From Arthrobacter sp. NtRootA1 (GTDB taxonomy: Bacteria; Actinomycetota; Actinomycetes; Actinomycetales; Micrococcaceae), in NCBI RefSeq assembly GCF_019976975.1, contig NZ_AP024630.1, positions 124,001 to 188,000 of the forward strand: a DNA stretch of 64,000 nt. Reading direction: 5' to 3'. Within the stretch, counting starts at the first letter, position 1. The number at the start of each line of letters is the position of its first letter. Both the position numbers and the translations under genes were made by a program. The notes beneath the pieces are model-generated. The model was not told where the DNA came from, searched no databases, and was given only the letters and a program-made list of their open reading frames with translations. This document shows positions 1-18,602 of this stretch, in pieces.

Positions 1-1
1 G

Positions 2-679
2 TGCCTGGCGCTGTTCGTCTTCCGCCAGGTCAAACTGCAGAAGTCCGACTCTCCACTCCTGGATCTCCGGGCCTTCAACTTCCGAATGTTCACGGTGTCC
101 ACGCTGCTGATGGTCGTAGCGATGATGGCACTGTTCGGTGGAGTCATCCTGCTTCCGCTCTACCTGCAGAACACACTGCACCTCCAGCCGATGGAAACGG
201 GCCTGGCCCTCTTGCCGGGCGGTTTGGCCATGGGTCTGCTGGGTCCAGTCATCGGGCGGATTTTCGACAAAGTCGGTCCATTGCCGCTGACCGTATCCGG
301 TTCAGTCCTCATGGTCCTGACGCTCTGGCAGTTTTCCCGCCTGGATGGCAGCAGCCCGCTCGGATGGGTGATTGCACTGCACGTTACGTTGAGCCTCGGC
401 CTGGCACTCCTCTTCACGCCTGCCTTCACTACTGGCTTGAACCCGCTGCCTCCGCACCTGTACTCCCACGGATCGGCCATCATGAGCACAGCCCAGCAGG
501 TGGCCGGCGCCGCTGGCACTGCCCTGCTCGTCTCCATCTTCGCCGTGGTGTCAGCATCCTCCGGCCTGGTAGCCGGCATGCAGGCCGCCTTCCTGGCGGC
601 AACCATCATCGCTGGAGCTGCAGTGGTGCTCGGTGCGATGATGCGCAAGACCGAGGGCGCAGGCCACGGAGGTCACTGA
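2..679 (+). CDS. DHA2-type MFS exporter, C-terminal part
   Basis: Partial gene: the reading frame is open from the first bases of the window and ends at TGA 677-679, so only the last 225 residues or so are visible. The product is a chain of hydrophobic segments separated by short loops, including a GLALLPGGLAMGLLGPVIGR stretch and a central TAQQVAGAAGTAL segment. These are typical of the C-terminal half of 14-helix drug:proton antiporters (EmrB/QacA, DHA2 family) in the cytoplasmic membrane. Substrate cannot be told. It is followed by GC-rich repeats and the first rRNA promoter, so it is probably the last gene of its unit. The family call is secure; a more exact name is not. Confidence 0.85.
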   Translation, partial: CLALFVFRQVKLQKSDSPLLDLRAFNFRMFTVSTLLMVVAMMALFGGVILLPLYLQNTLHLQPMETGLALLPGGLAMGLLGPVIGRIFDKVGPLPLTVSGSVLMVLTLWQFSRLDGSSPLGWVIALHVTLSLGLALLFTPAFTTGLNPLPPHLYSHGSAIMSTAQQVAGAAGTALLVSIFAVVSASSGLVAGMQAAFLAATIIAGAAVVLGAMMRKTEGAGHGGH

Positions 680-1007
680 GTCTTTGCTGGGCCCGGCCGG
701 GCCGTTCCGCTGGGCCCGGCTGTTGCCCTTCCCAACGTTCTCTCACATCCTGAGGCGTTTGGGCTGTTGCTCTCTCACATCCTGACGTGTTTGGACCGGT
801 TGCCGTTGAGTCCAGTGCCTCCTGGCCTGACTGATATCGGCCGCTGAATTAGGCCCGACGGCGGATCCGGGGTGCCGCTTCAAAGGGCAGCTATTGCAGC
901 CGTTTCGTTGTGTGACGGGCTTCACGGACAACGGTTCTGCGCTTATTGAGGTGTTTTTGGGCCGTTTTCCCAGTGTTCACGGGGTTTTGGGCGGCGTGCG
1001 GGTGGAT
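680..1007. other. Intergenic region upstream of the first rRNA promoter
   Basis: No convincing gene. It holds a repeated 12-mer (GCTGGGCCCGGC at 686-697 and 709-720) just after the MFS stop, able to form GC-rich hairpins that could end MFS transcription, and then a tandem repeat at 739-803. A minus-strand reading frame at 743-931 has no recognisable domain and lies across the repeat, so I do not call it a gene. Confidence 0.5.
739..803. repeat. Two tandem imperfect 32/33-bp direct repeats
   Basis: Unit 1 is 739-770 and unit 2 is 771-803. Both begin TCTCTCACATCCTGA, continue with a GTTTGG core and end in GTTGC. The two units touch each other without a spacer. The origin is unknown; it could be part of a dispersed repeat family of this genus. 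Confidence 0.6.
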
Positions 1008-1036
1008 TTGTTCGGACGGTAAGGCGCGTGTAAAGT
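1008..1036 (+). promoter_or_regulatory. Promoter of rRNA operon 1
   Basis: The -35 box is TTGTTC (1008-1013) and the -10 box is TAAAGT (1031-1036), with a 17-bp spacer, about 395 bp before the 16S gene. The same layout occurs before the second operon (8139-8167). The flanks GGTGGATTTG and TCTGAGTCGCC are shared although most of the two leaders differ. That conservation is the main support. Confidence 0.7.
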
Positions 1037-1240
1037 TATCTGAGTCGCCGCCGCTGATGCGGAAATGATGGTGACGAATTCCCCTTCAAATTACCGGTTT
1101 CCGGTGGTGCTTTGTGTGCCTCTGAACTGGCTTGGGGGCCCGAGCGCGATTTGCTTCATGCGGTCGAATCGGGTAAGTTTGAAAAGTTGCTCCGGAGCGA
1201 TTCTGAGGCCCTTTGGGTTTTGGTTGGTGCCGGGTGTGTC

Positions 1241-1269
1241 TGTTGTTTGAGAACTCAATAGTGTGCCAA
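1241..1269 (+). promoter_or_regulatory. rRNA leader boxA and 5' arm of the 16S processing stem
   Basis: TGTTGTTTGAGA (1241-1252) resembles the boxA antitermination element of actinobacterial rRNA leaders. Positions 1243-1269 pair with 3193-3219 after 16S: 20 Watson-Crick pairs, 5 G-U pairs and 2 mismatches in 27. This is the long stem expected to be cut by RNase III when the 16S precursor is released. The pairing is visible in the sequence; the processing role is from general knowledge. Confidence 0.75.
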
Positions 1270-1430
1270 GTTTGTTGATGCCGATTGTTTTTTGATTGGT
1301 TGAAATTATGGCCGGGCCGTTGCGCACCCCCGTGTGTGGTGGTCTGGTTTTCAGCTGGTTTCGAATTTTGTGCAGCCGCGTTTTGCCGTTATTTCCGGTG
1401 GGTGTGGTTGTGTCTGTTTGATTTTTTGTT

Positions 1431-6668
<5,238 letters not shown>

Positions 6669-6681
6669 ACACAACACTGCA

Positions 6682-6709
6682 CGCGTCCACTATGTGGTTC
6701 CCGAACAAC
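6682..6709 (+). other. 3' arm of the 23S processing stem, operon 1
   Basis: CGCGTCCACTATGTGG and the following bases are complementary to 3351-3378. The stem closes off the whole 23S gene and is the probable RNase III site. In operon 2 it is repeated at 13752-13779. Confidence 0.75.
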
Positions 6710-6819
6710 AACCGTTCCAGGAACCAACAACTGAATAACAACACCACAAAGTTGTAACCACACAGACTTCCCACCCCCAACCGGAACCACAAACCGGCAC
6801 CAGGGGGACGGGTAACAAG

Positions 6820-6937
6820 GTTACGGCGGTCATAGCGTGGGGGAAACGCCCGGTCCCATTCCGAACCCGGAAGCTAAGACCCACAGCGCCGATGGTACTG
6901 CACCCGGGAGGGTGTGGGAGAGTAGGACACCGCCGGA
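6820..6937 (+). rRNA. rrf: 5S ribosomal RNA, copy 1
   Basis: A GTTACGGCGGTCATAGCG start, the GTCCCATTCCGAACCCGGAAG core and a GACACCGCCGGAC end, about 118 nt, are those of an actinobacterial 5S rRNA. The termini pair through GGCGG and CCGCC. It lies about 150 nt after 23S, and completes the usual 16S-23S-5S order. Confidence 0.95.
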
Positions 6938-6950
6938 CACACATTAGGTC

Positions 6951-6985
6951 GAGACCCCCCAACCCACACCGGGTCGGGGGGTCTC
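6951..6985 (+). terminator. rRNA operon 1 terminator hairpin
   Basis: GAGACCCCCC (6951-6960) pairs with GGGGGGTCTC (6976-6985), extended inward by AACCC/GGGT pairing around an ACACC loop. There is no T-run after it, but the stem is very strong and is conserved after operon 2 (14020-14054). Confidence 0.8.
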
Positions 6986-7060
6986 CCACATTCAAACGAC
7001 ACACCAAACACACCAACGTGGGCAAGCCTACGCTGGTGTGAAACTCCTTAGCCCGAGACA

Positions 7061-7095
7061 AAGGCCTCCACCACCATGGAGGCCTTCACTTTTTT
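7061..7095 (+). terminator. Second terminator after rRNA operon 1
   Basis: Perfect 10-bp stem AAGGCCTCCA (7061-7070) / TGGAGGCCTT (7077-7086) with a 6-nt loop, followed by CACTTTTTT. It is a classical intrinsic terminator on the plus strand. It begins just after the end of the duplicated segment, so it belongs only to operon 1. Confidence 0.85.
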
Positions 7096-7136
7096 AACTG
7101 ACGTTCGACTGTCCATCCATCGAGGCCTCATCACTG

Positions 7137-7379
7137 CTAGCGGCGCATCCCGGGTGGGAAGATTCGGGTTTTGGAGTCCATGGCCAATTCATCACTGACG
7201 GGTGAGGTGTGCAGCCGACGAAGCAAGACTTTGAAGTCGGCGCCTTCCTTGGGGTCCGTGTTTACCTCCCTAGGCGTCTCGGTTCCGCTCCATACCCATA
7301 CTCTTCGAGCAGCCATATGCCTTAGGGGCGGGCCAAAGCGCCCATCTGGAAAAGCTGGAGGAATTGGAAGGCCGGACAT
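7137..7379 (-). CDS. Possible small hypothetical protein
   Basis: An 80-residue frame starting at ATG 7379 (TTG 7403 would also be possible) just downstream of, and on the same strand as, the HhH-GPD gene that ends at 7415. No domain is recognised; the residues include RRVWVWSGTETPREV. Third codon positions are less GC-rich than in neighbouring genes, and the segment may be decayed coding sequence. Support is weak. Apart from this frame, 7096-7414 holds nothing I recognise. Confidence 0.3.
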   Translation of the reverse strand: MSGLPIPPAFPDGRFGPPLRHMAARRVWVWSGTETPREVNTDPKEGADFKVLLRRLHTSPVSDELAMDSKTRIFPPGMRR

Positions 7380-7414
7380 GATCGCGCGACAGCTACCCGT
7401 CAACGCTGGAGTGA

Positions 7415-7999
7415 TTAGGCGTTCGTTGTCTTAGAAGCCTTTGCCGCCGCTTTGGCCGCTTGCTTGCTGGCGCGAACCTTGACCAAGGAATCGGGGTCCA
7501 CGATGTCGGCAACAGAGAGGTATGAGCCCTCTTCGCCGTAGTGCCCAGCTGCTTCCCGCCATCCGTTTGCTTGAAGGCCGCATTGCTTACCGAGGAGGGC
7601 CAGGAAGATTTTCGCTTTCTGCTCCCCGAACCCTGGCAAGGCCTTGAGCCGGCGAAGTACCTCAGCTCCGTCGGGATTGCCGCTGCTCCAGATTGCCGCA
7701 GCGTCTCCGTTCCAATCCCGGTGTACCGTTTCGGCGAGGGCTTGGACTCTGCCGGCCATGGAGCCTGGGAAGCGATGTACGGCAGGGCGTTCTTTGAATA
7801 CCTCCACGAAGCCTGCGGGGTCGTAGTCTGCGATCGTGCCAGGATCCAGTGACCCAAGGCGCGAACGGATCTTCTCTGGACCGGCAAATGCCGACTCCAT
7901 GGTCACCTGTTGATCGAGCAACATTCCGGTCAGCAATGCGAAAGCATCGTCGCTCAATAGCTGGTCGGCGGCGGCATCTCCTGTGATGTGCAGTTTCAT
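7415..7999 (-). CDS. HhH-GPD-type base-excision repair protein
   Basis: A 194-residue protein related to helix-hairpin-helix DNA glycosylases. The N-terminal half has LLSDDAFALLTGMLLDQQV, which matches the helical entry of the HhH-GPD fold, and the centre has the hairpin LKALPGFGEQKAKIFLALLG. The tail is rich in Lys and Ala (KQAAKAAAKASK), possibly for DNA contact. I chose ATG 7999 because GGAGG lies 9 nt upstream; an ATG three codons earlier touches that site. Family members of this short type are widespread in actinobacteria, but their substrate is not established. The gene sits alone between two rRNA operons and is transcribed against them. Confidence 0.8.
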   Translation of the reverse strand: MKLHITGDAAADQLLSDDAFALLTGMLLDQQVTMESAFAGPEKIRSRLGSLDPGTIADYDPAGFVEVFKERPAVHRFPGSMAGRVQALAETVHRDWNGDAAAIWSSGNPDGAEVLRRLKALPGFGEQKAKIFLALLGKQCGLQANGWREAAGHYGEEGSYLSVADIVDPDSLVKVRASKQAAKAAAKASKTTNA

Positions 8000-8138
8000 G
8001 CGTCCCATCCTCCCACCAGTGCGCGCGGTCGTCATCGGAAGTGGTCACGTTAGCCAGGCTGATGAAAGAACGGAGTGATGTTCGACGGCGGGCTGGCGGG
8101 GGTTTTTGGGGGTGTGTTGGGTGGTTGTTGGGGTGGAT

Positions 8139-8167
8139 TTGCGTTGGGGGTGTGGGGCGTGTATTGT
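8139..8167 (+). promoter_or_regulatory. Promoter of rRNA operon 2
   Basis: TTGCGT (8139-8144) and TATTGT (8162-8167) with a 17-bp spacer align base for base with the operon 1 promoter, between the same flanks GGTGGATTTG and TCTGAGTCGCC. Both boxes differ from operon 1, so the operons may differ in strength. The rest of the leader (8168-8307) is unrelated to leader 1 and holds no gene. Confidence 0.65.
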
Positions 8168-8310
8168 TTTCTGAGTCGCCGGGTGCGAAACGGAAAGCCG
8201 GAAGGTGTGTACGGTTCGGTAGGCGGCCAAAAATAACTCTTCTTTTCCAATGGCCTTGTTGGGTGTGCTGCTTTTGTGGTGCGCTGTGCGGGGTGATGTT
8301 TTGGGGGGTC

Positions 8311-8339
8311 TGTTGTTTGAGAACTCAATAGTGTGCCAA
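8311..8339 (+). promoter_or_regulatory. rRNA leader boxA and 5' arm of the 16S processing stem, operon 2
   Basis: Identical to 1241-1269 of operon 1. The stem partner is 10263-10289. Confidence 0.75.
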
Positions 8340-8500
8340 GTTTGTTGATGCCGATTGTTTTTTGATTGGTTGAAATTATGGCCGGGCCGTTGCGCACCCC
8401 CGTGTGTGGTGGTCTGGTTTTCAGCTGGTTTCGAATTTTGTGCAGCCGCGTTTTGCCGTTATTTCCGGTGGGTGTGGTTGTGTCTGTTTGATTTTTTGTT

Positions 8501-13738
<5,238 letters not shown>

Positions 13739-13888
13739 ACACAACACTGCACGCGTCCACTATGTGGTTCCCGAACAACAACCGTTCCAGGAACCAACAA
13801 CTGAATAACAACACCACAAAGTTGTAACCACACAGACTTCCCACCCCCAACCGGAACCACAAACCGGCACACGGGGACGGGTAACAAG

Positions 13889-14006
13889 GTTACGGCGGTC
13901 ATAGCGTGGGGGAAACGCCCGGTCCCATTCCGAACCCGGAAGCTAAGACCCACAGCGCCGATGGTACTGCACCCGGGAGGGTGTGGGAGAGTAGGACACC
14001 GCCGGA
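13889..14006 (+). rRNA. rrf: 5S ribosomal RNA, copy 2
   Basis: Identical to the first 5S gene. The sequence just before it (ACACGGGGACGG) is one base shorter than in operon 1. Confidence 0.95.
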
Positions 14007-14019
14007 CACACATTAGGTC

Positions 14020-14054
14020 GAGACCCCCCAACCCACACCGGGTCGGGGGGTCTC
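14020..14054 (+). terminator. rRNA operon 2 terminator hairpin
   Basis: Same GAGACCCCCC/GGGGGGTCTC hairpin as after operon 1. It ends about 60 bp before the stop codon of the convergent hydrolase gene, so it may also limit read-through between the two directions. Confidence 0.8.
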
Positions 14055-14116
14055 CCACATTCAAACGACACACCAAACACACCAACGTGGGCAAGCCTAC
14101 GCTGGTGTGAAACTCC

Positions 14117-14950
14117 TTAGCCCGAGAAGAACTCAGACAATTCTGCGATGAGCTTGTCGGGCGCCTTGTTGGGGCCATCGTGCCCGAACCCAGGGAGGAT
14201 GGTGTAACTCGAGCCGGATAGGACGTCGTGGATCTGGCCGCATGCCACACCGAAGTATGCGGGGCTTTTCTCGCCGACCACGATCAGCGTTTCAAGGGGC
14301 AGCTCCAGGAATGGCTCTGCGGGCATATCCGCAGCTATCACAGCCTTGATTTCGCGGACTCCGCACGTCATCAGTTCCCGCATCTGCTTGCCCATGGGTG
14401 TTCCTGCGGTCAGCTTGTTGGCGAGTGTCAACATGGATAGGGGCATGCGAGCGAAGGCCCCACCGGTCTCTACTCCCTTGATGAGTACGGCGAGGCCGCG
14501 ATCGTAGTCTCCTGCCGCCGTCGCGCGTTCATATTCCGGCGTCCAATCGGCTTTGACGCTGTGGTTGACCGAGACGGCGGGATCGTAAACTGCGAGTCGC
14601 TCAACCGGTAAGGTCCGCGCCGCATGCAGTGCGACGGCGCCGCCGAAGCTGTGCCCGAAAACGTCCGTGCTGGACGTGTGTTTCATGACAGAGTCAAGAT
14701 CCCGGATGTCGGCTTCGAGGGTGTAGTCCTCGGGCTGCGGAGAGGATTCACCGCGTCCACGGCGGTTAAAGGTATGGACAGGCCGGCCAAGGGACTCACT
14801 CAGTTTCTGTGCGAAACGTGTGTAATCGGAGGCTGTCACCATTGAGGCAGGCACGACCACGATGCCGGAGCCTGCAGCTGCCAGGCCACCGCCCGTAGTC
14901 AATACTTCGAGGTGTCCGCCGTCCGTTGTGGTGATGATCTCGCGCGTCAT
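14117..14950 (-). CDS. Alpha/beta hydrolase, paralogue 1
   Basis: A 277-residue cytoplasmic alpha/beta-hydrolase. The nucleophile elbow is GHSFGG with Ser101, the FNRRGRGES motif after strand 4 is shared with the two neighbours, and the probable catalytic His is His257 in GFGHDGPN. The acidic member is less clear, since LIVVGEKSP stands where a GxxD is common. Reaction and substrate are unknown. It is the third gene of a minus-strand run of three related hydrolases (62-nt gap to the next upstream one). Its last codons and TAA stop lie inside the rRNA duplication. Start ATG 14950 has no strong ribosome site. Confidence 0.85.
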   Translation of the reverse strand: MTREIITTTDGGHLEVLTTGGGLAAAGSGIVVVPASMVTASDYTRFAQKLSESLGRPVHTFNRRGRGESSPQPEDYTLEADIRDLDSVMKHTSSTDVFGHSFGGAVALHAARTLPVERLAVYDPAVSVNHSVKADWTPEYERATAAGDYDRGLAVLIKGVETGGAFARMPLSMLTLANKLTAGTPMGKQMRELMTCGVREIKAVIAADMPAEPFLELPLETLIVVGEKSPAYFGVACGQIHDVLSGSSYTILPGFGHDGPNKAPDKLIAELSEFFSG

Positions 14951-15012
14951 GTCTTGAGCCTAACCGAGCCACCTGAGCGCCGGCAGCATGCTGGACGCTA
15001 TGTGGACAACAA

Positions 15013-15867
15013 TCAGCTTTTGAAGTAATCCGAGATGTCCATCACGAGTTCCTTCACGGCGGCTGGAACGGAGCCATGGAAGCCCTTTGGCGATATCTCA
15101 AGGGTGCTTCCGGGCACAGCGGCGTGCAAGCGAGCTGCAGTTACCTTGTAGTACTGCGGGCTCTTCTTGCCCACCATGAAGTGGGTGCTGGGAGGTAGAA
15201 CGGAGAAATCGCGCGGAGTTTCCGTGGCGTCGAAGGCAGCTTTGAGTTCTCCGACGCCGGATGGCAGGAGTTCACGGAACATCGTGTTGACTTTGGTCCG
15301 CGAAACCACGGCCATGAGGCCCACGAGCACAGGTTCAGGGATCCGGGCCAAAGCACTTCCCGGATGCATGCCCCGCTTCATGCGGGCAAGGGCGAGGTTG
15401 ATATTGCCCTTGTTCACGGAGTCCTCGAAGCCGGCCATCCAATCCGTGTCCATGCTTCCGTCGATGTTCACGGCGGCGTCGTACACGGCAAGCCTGTCCG
15501 GTTGGTGGTGCGTGCCGGCAAACGCCTGCGCAGCGTTGAGGGCCACCGACCCGCCCAGGCTGTGCCCGAGGATGTTCCTCGCATCGGTGGCATCCATGAT
15601 GGTGCGCACGTCCGCAATTTCCGTGACCATGGAGTAGTTGTGGGGTTGATCGCTGGAGTTGCCGCGGCCCCTGCGGTCGTAGACGTCCACGGCCCACCCA
15701 TCGCCGAGGCCCTTCGCGAGGGCGACGGAAAAGGGCCGATAGATCAGGGCTGTGAGGAATGCGCCGCCGATCAGGACCACACGGCGCTCCCCGGGTGCGT
15801 CTTCCGCGCCGTAGCTGTACAAGGCGAGTTTGCCGCCGTCGTGCGTTCTGATGTCGCGTTCCCTCAC
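15013..15867 (-). CDS. Alpha/beta hydrolase, paralogue 2
   Basis: A 284-residue alpha/beta-hydrolase with GHSLGG (nucleophile Ser103), the shared YDRRGRGNS motif and a C-terminal PKGFHGSVP where the catalytic His is expected. It starts with GTG 15867, with AGGA 7 nt upstream, and ends 62 nt before paralogue 1. Only 9 nt separate it from paralogue 3 upstream, so these two are almost certainly co-transcribed. No signal peptide is seen. Substrate cannot be inferred from the sequence. Confidence 0.85.
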   Translation of the reverse strand: MRERDIRTHDGGKLALYSYGAEDAPGERRVVLIGGAFLTALIYRPFSVALAKGLGDGWAVDVYDRRGRGNSSDQPHNYSMVTEIADVRTIMDATDARNILGHSLGGSVALNAAQAFAGTHHQPDRLAVYDAAVNIDGSMDTDWMAGFEDSVNKGNINLALARMKRGMHPGSALARIPEPVLVGLMAVVSRTKVNTMFRELLPSGVGELKAAFDATETPRDFSVLPPSTHFMVGKKSPQYYKVTAARLHAAVPGSTLEISPKGFHGSVPAAVKELVMDISDYFKS

Positions 15868-15876
15868 CGGTTCATC

Positions 15877-16767
15877 CTAGGGCGCGCCGTCAGCGGGTGC
15901 CGGGTCGGCCGAAAGGAATCGGGCGATTCGGGCTGCAAGCCGCCTGCCTGGCCGAAGGGGCCCTTCATGGAATTGCAGGGGCACAATGGCGAAGTCGATG
16001 ACGGGGACCGCTCCGGCAAGGGTGCGGCCTGTTTCGGCGAAGTAGGACGGGCTCCAACCTCCGCTCAGCATGAGTGTTGGGGTTGCGAGCGAGGTGAAAT
16101 CGTGAAGATGCGCGTCGGCGTCGAGGACCGCGCGCATTTCGGCGACGGCGGTGGGCAACAGGGAGCGCATCTCCGAACCCAGCCGGGTCTGTGCTGAGAG
16201 GACGCTCAGCATCCGCAATGCCCCCATGGGCAGGTATGAGATGGGACCGGCAGTTCCCAAACCCTGCACCAGATGGGCCCACGCGTGGTCCAGCTGGCCT
16301 GCGCTAACTGCGGCTTCCAATTCCGGACGCCACCGGCCATGGAGATTTCCTGATAACGAGACAGCAGCATCGTAGGTGACCAAGCGGTTGATCTCCGTGC
16401 TGCGAGCAGCCTGCAGTGCCACGAAACCGCCATAGCTGTGCGCCACGACATCCGTTGAACCGGTGCTCCGCATCACCGCCTGGAGGTCCGCGATCTCGGT
16501 GCCGGCGGAGTATCCCGGCGGCTGTGGCGCCGAACGGCCGCGGCCTCGCCGGTTGTAGCAATGGACTGGTCGCCGCAGCATGAGGCTCAAGGTCCGCGCG
16601 AAGGGCCAGTACAAAGAATCGGTCACCAAAGTCCCATGGACCACGACGACGCCGGACGGTTCCGCAGGTGCGTGCGAACCGGGAATCGAGGCTTTCGACG
16701 CCGGCCGGAACGTGTGCACTTCAAGCTGGCCGCCGCCGTCGTCCGTTTCAACTGTCCACGTCTCCAC
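15877..16767 (-). CDS. Alpha/beta hydrolase, paralogue 3
   Basis: A 296-residue alpha/beta-hydrolase and first gene of the three-hydrolase run. The elbow reads AHSYGG, so the first Gly of the usual GxSxG is Ala; the nucleophile would be Ser111. The YNRRGRGRS motif is shared with the other two. The start is GTG 16767. It is divergent from lysS, with 57 nt between the two start codons. The three genes probably arose by duplication, with diverged lid regions. Confidence 0.82.
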   Translation of the reverse strand: METWTVETDDGGGQLEVHTFRPASKASIPGSHAPAEPSGVVVVHGTLVTDSLYWPFARTLSLMLRRPVHCYNRRGRGRSAPQPPGYSAGTEIADLQAVMRSTGSTDVVAHSYGGFVALQAARSTEINRLVTYDAAVSLSGNLHGRWRPELEAAVSAGQLDHAWAHLVQGLGTAGPISYLPMGALRMLSVLSAQTRLGSEMRSLLPTAVAEMRAVLDADAHLHDFTSLATPTLMLSGGWSPSYFAETGRTLAGAVPVIDFAIVPLQFHEGPLRPGRRLAARIARFLSADPAPADGAP

Positions 16768-16810
16768 AGCCCGAGTCTATGTCCCGGAAATAGAGGCCCA
16801 TAATGAGCGG

Positions 16811-16816
16811 TAAACT
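16811..16816 (+). promoter_or_regulatory. Probable -10 box of lysS
   Basis: TAAACT ends 8 nt before the GTG start of lysS, which would put the transcription start at or next to the start codon (leaderless mRNA). No clear -35 box is visible. Inference only. Confidence 0.4.
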
Positions 16817-16824
16817 TAAGGACT

Positions 16825-18354
16825 GTGACTTCCGCAAACACCCCAGCCCTTAACACCTCCGCAGAGCCCACCGACGCCAGCGAGCAGATGCGTATCCGTA
16901 TGGACAAGCGCTCCAAGCTGATCGAACGTGGCACAGAGGCCTATCCTGTGGGCGTTGAGCGGACGCATTCCTTGAGTGAGATCCGCGAAAAGTATGCGCA
17001 CCTGGAAGCCGACGAAACCACTGGTGACATCGTTGGCGTCACCGGCCGCGTCGTGTTCGTACGAAACACGGGCAAGCTCTGCTTTGCTACCCTCCAGGAA
17101 GGTGGGGCAGACGGCAAGGGCGTTCGTCTCCAGGCAATGCTGAGCCTGGCCAATGTGGGCGAGGAATCGCTGGCCGATTGGAAGGCCCTGGTTGACCTTG
17201 GAGACCACGTATTCATCAAGGGCGAGGTCATTTCCTCCCGCCGCGGTGAACTCTCCGTCATGGCCGATTCCTGGTCCATGGCCTCCAAGGCACTGCGCCC
17301 GCTCCCGGTCCTGCACGCGGAGCTTAACGAAGAAACCCGTGTTCGCCAGCGCTATGTGGACCTCATTGTCCGCGATGAAGCGCGCGAGATGGTCTATAAG
17401 CGTGCTGCCATCACGCGGTCTGTCCGCGACACCCTTGACCGCCACGGCTACGTCGAGGTGGAGACCCCCATCCTGCAGTTGGTCCACGGTGGTGCTACGG
17501 CCCGTCCGTTCGAGACGCACATGAACGCGTTCGATCAGAAGATGACCCTGCGCATCGCCACGGAACTCTTCCTGAAGCGCGCGGTAGTGGGTGGCATCGA
17601 CCGCGTCTACGACATGGGCCGCGTTTTCCGGAACGAAGGCGTCGATTCCACGCACAGCCCCGAATTCACCACCCTTGAGTGCTACGAAGCCTGGGCTGAC
17701 CAGTTCGTCATGGCCGAACGCATGAAGGAAATCATCCTGAACGTGGCGGACGTGGTTGGCACCCGTACCATCCAGACGGATGCCGGCGAGATCAACCTCG
17801 ACGGCGAATGGGCTTGGGTTGCGGTGTACCCGGGACTTTCTGAAGCGGTTGGCGTTGAAGTTACGCCCGACACCACGGTGGAGGAACTGCTGGCCATTGC
17901 TGCCAAGCACGAGATCAAGGTGGACCCGCAGTGGGACGCGGAGAAGATCGTGGTTGAGCTCTTTGGCGAGATCGTGGAACCCACACTGCTGAACCCGACT
18001 TTCGTTTACAACTACCCGCCGTCAGCTCAACCGCTTGCGCGTCCGCACCGCGAAGACGGCCGGCTCATCGAGGCATGGGACCTGATTATCGGGGGCATGG
18101 AGCGCGGCACGGCCTTCTCCGAACTCATTGACCCCGTTATCCAGCGCGAACGGCTTACGGAGCAGTCACGCCGGTCTGCTGCTGGCGACGTAGAAGCCAT
18201 GCAACTCGACGAAGACTTCCTTCGCGCCCTTGAATACGGTGCCCCGCCCATGGGTGGTATCGGGCTCGGCATCGATCGCCTCGTCATGTTGTTCACCGGC
18301 GCAGGTATCCGCGAAACCATTCTGTTCCCCTTGCTCAAGCCCGAAGGACACTGA
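16825..18354 (+). CDS. lysS: Lysine--tRNA ligase, class II
   Basis: A 509-residue lysyl-tRNA synthetase, which charges tRNA-Lys using ATP. After a short variable start comes an OB-fold anticodon-binding domain (about residues 60-165, GVTGRVVFVRNTGKLCFATLQ). The class II catalytic core follows, with motif 1 around VETPILQLVHGGATARPF, motif 2 VFRNEGVDSTHSPEFTTLE and motif 3 GIGLGIDRLVMLFTG near the end. Length is normal for the family. The start is GTG 16825 with no ribosome site and a -10-like box close by, which suggests leaderless translation. A small membrane protein gene follows after 2 nt. Confidence 0.96.
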   Translation: MTSANTPALNTSAEPTDASEQMRIRMDKRSKLIERGTEAYPVGVERTHSLSEIREKYAHLEADETTGDIVGVTGRVVFVRNTGKLCFATLQEGGADGKGVRLQAMLSLANVGEESLADWKALVDLGDHVFIKGEVISSRRGELSVMADSWSMASKALRPLPVLHAELNEETRVRQRYVDLIVRDEAREMVYKRAAITRSVRDTLDRHGYVEVETPILQLVHGGATARPFETHMNAFDQKMTLRIATELFLKRAVVGGIDRVYDMGRVFRNEGVDSTHSPEFTTLECYEAWADQFVMAERMKEIILNVADVVGTRTIQTDAGEINLDGEWAWVAVYPGLSEAVGVEVTPDTTVEELLAIAAKHEIKVDPQWDAEKIVVELFGEIVEPTLLNPTFVYNYPPSAQPLARPHREDGRLIEAWDLIIGGMERGTAFSELIDPVIQRERLTEQSRRSAAGDVEAMQLDEDFLRALEYGAPPMGGIGLGIDRLVMLFTGAGIRETILFPLLKPEGH

Positions 18355-18356
18355 TC

Positions 18357-18530
18357 ATGGAATACATCGCAGTCCTGGCGCCATCGATCGTTGTTGGTTT
18401 GATCTTCTGGTTCGCCATGAAGTCCATCTTCAATGCGGACAAATCCGAGCGGCAGGCGGAAGCCCGCGCCCAAGCGGAGGCCAATTTGCGGAATTCCGGC
18501 CCCGAGGGTGAAGGCCCGGCAGCTAAATAG
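18357..18530 (+). CDS. Small membrane protein, 57 residues
   Basis: It starts at ATG 18357, 2 nt after the lysS stop, and so is probably translated from the lysS message. The N-terminal MEYIAVLAPSIVVGLIFWFA forms one membrane segment. A charged region rich in Lys, Arg, Glu and Ala follows (SERQAEARAQAEANL), with a Gly/Pro/Ala tail. No domain is recognised. The single-helix layout, the tight spacing and good codon use support a real gene. Confidence 0.75.
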   Translation: MEYIAVLAPSIVVGLIFWFAMKSIFNADKSERQAEARAQAEANLRNSGPEGEGPAAK

Positions 18531-18572
18531 CCTGCAAATTGGGTGGCCTTAGCAGGAAACCCAAATGTGCCT

Positions 18573-18602
18573 TTGACGTGTGTGCTTGACGTGAACGATA
18601 AT
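18573..18602 (+). promoter_or_regulatory. Promoter of lsr2
   Basis: TTGACG (18573-18578), an 18-bp spacer and GATAAT (18597-18602), close to the housekeeping sigma consensus. A second TTGACG at 18586-18591 has no good partner box. Confidence 0.7.

Noticed and set aside
16816-17910. 364-residue frame antisense to lysS
   Set aside because: It is a shadow of the high third-position GC of lysS; no domain and no start signal.
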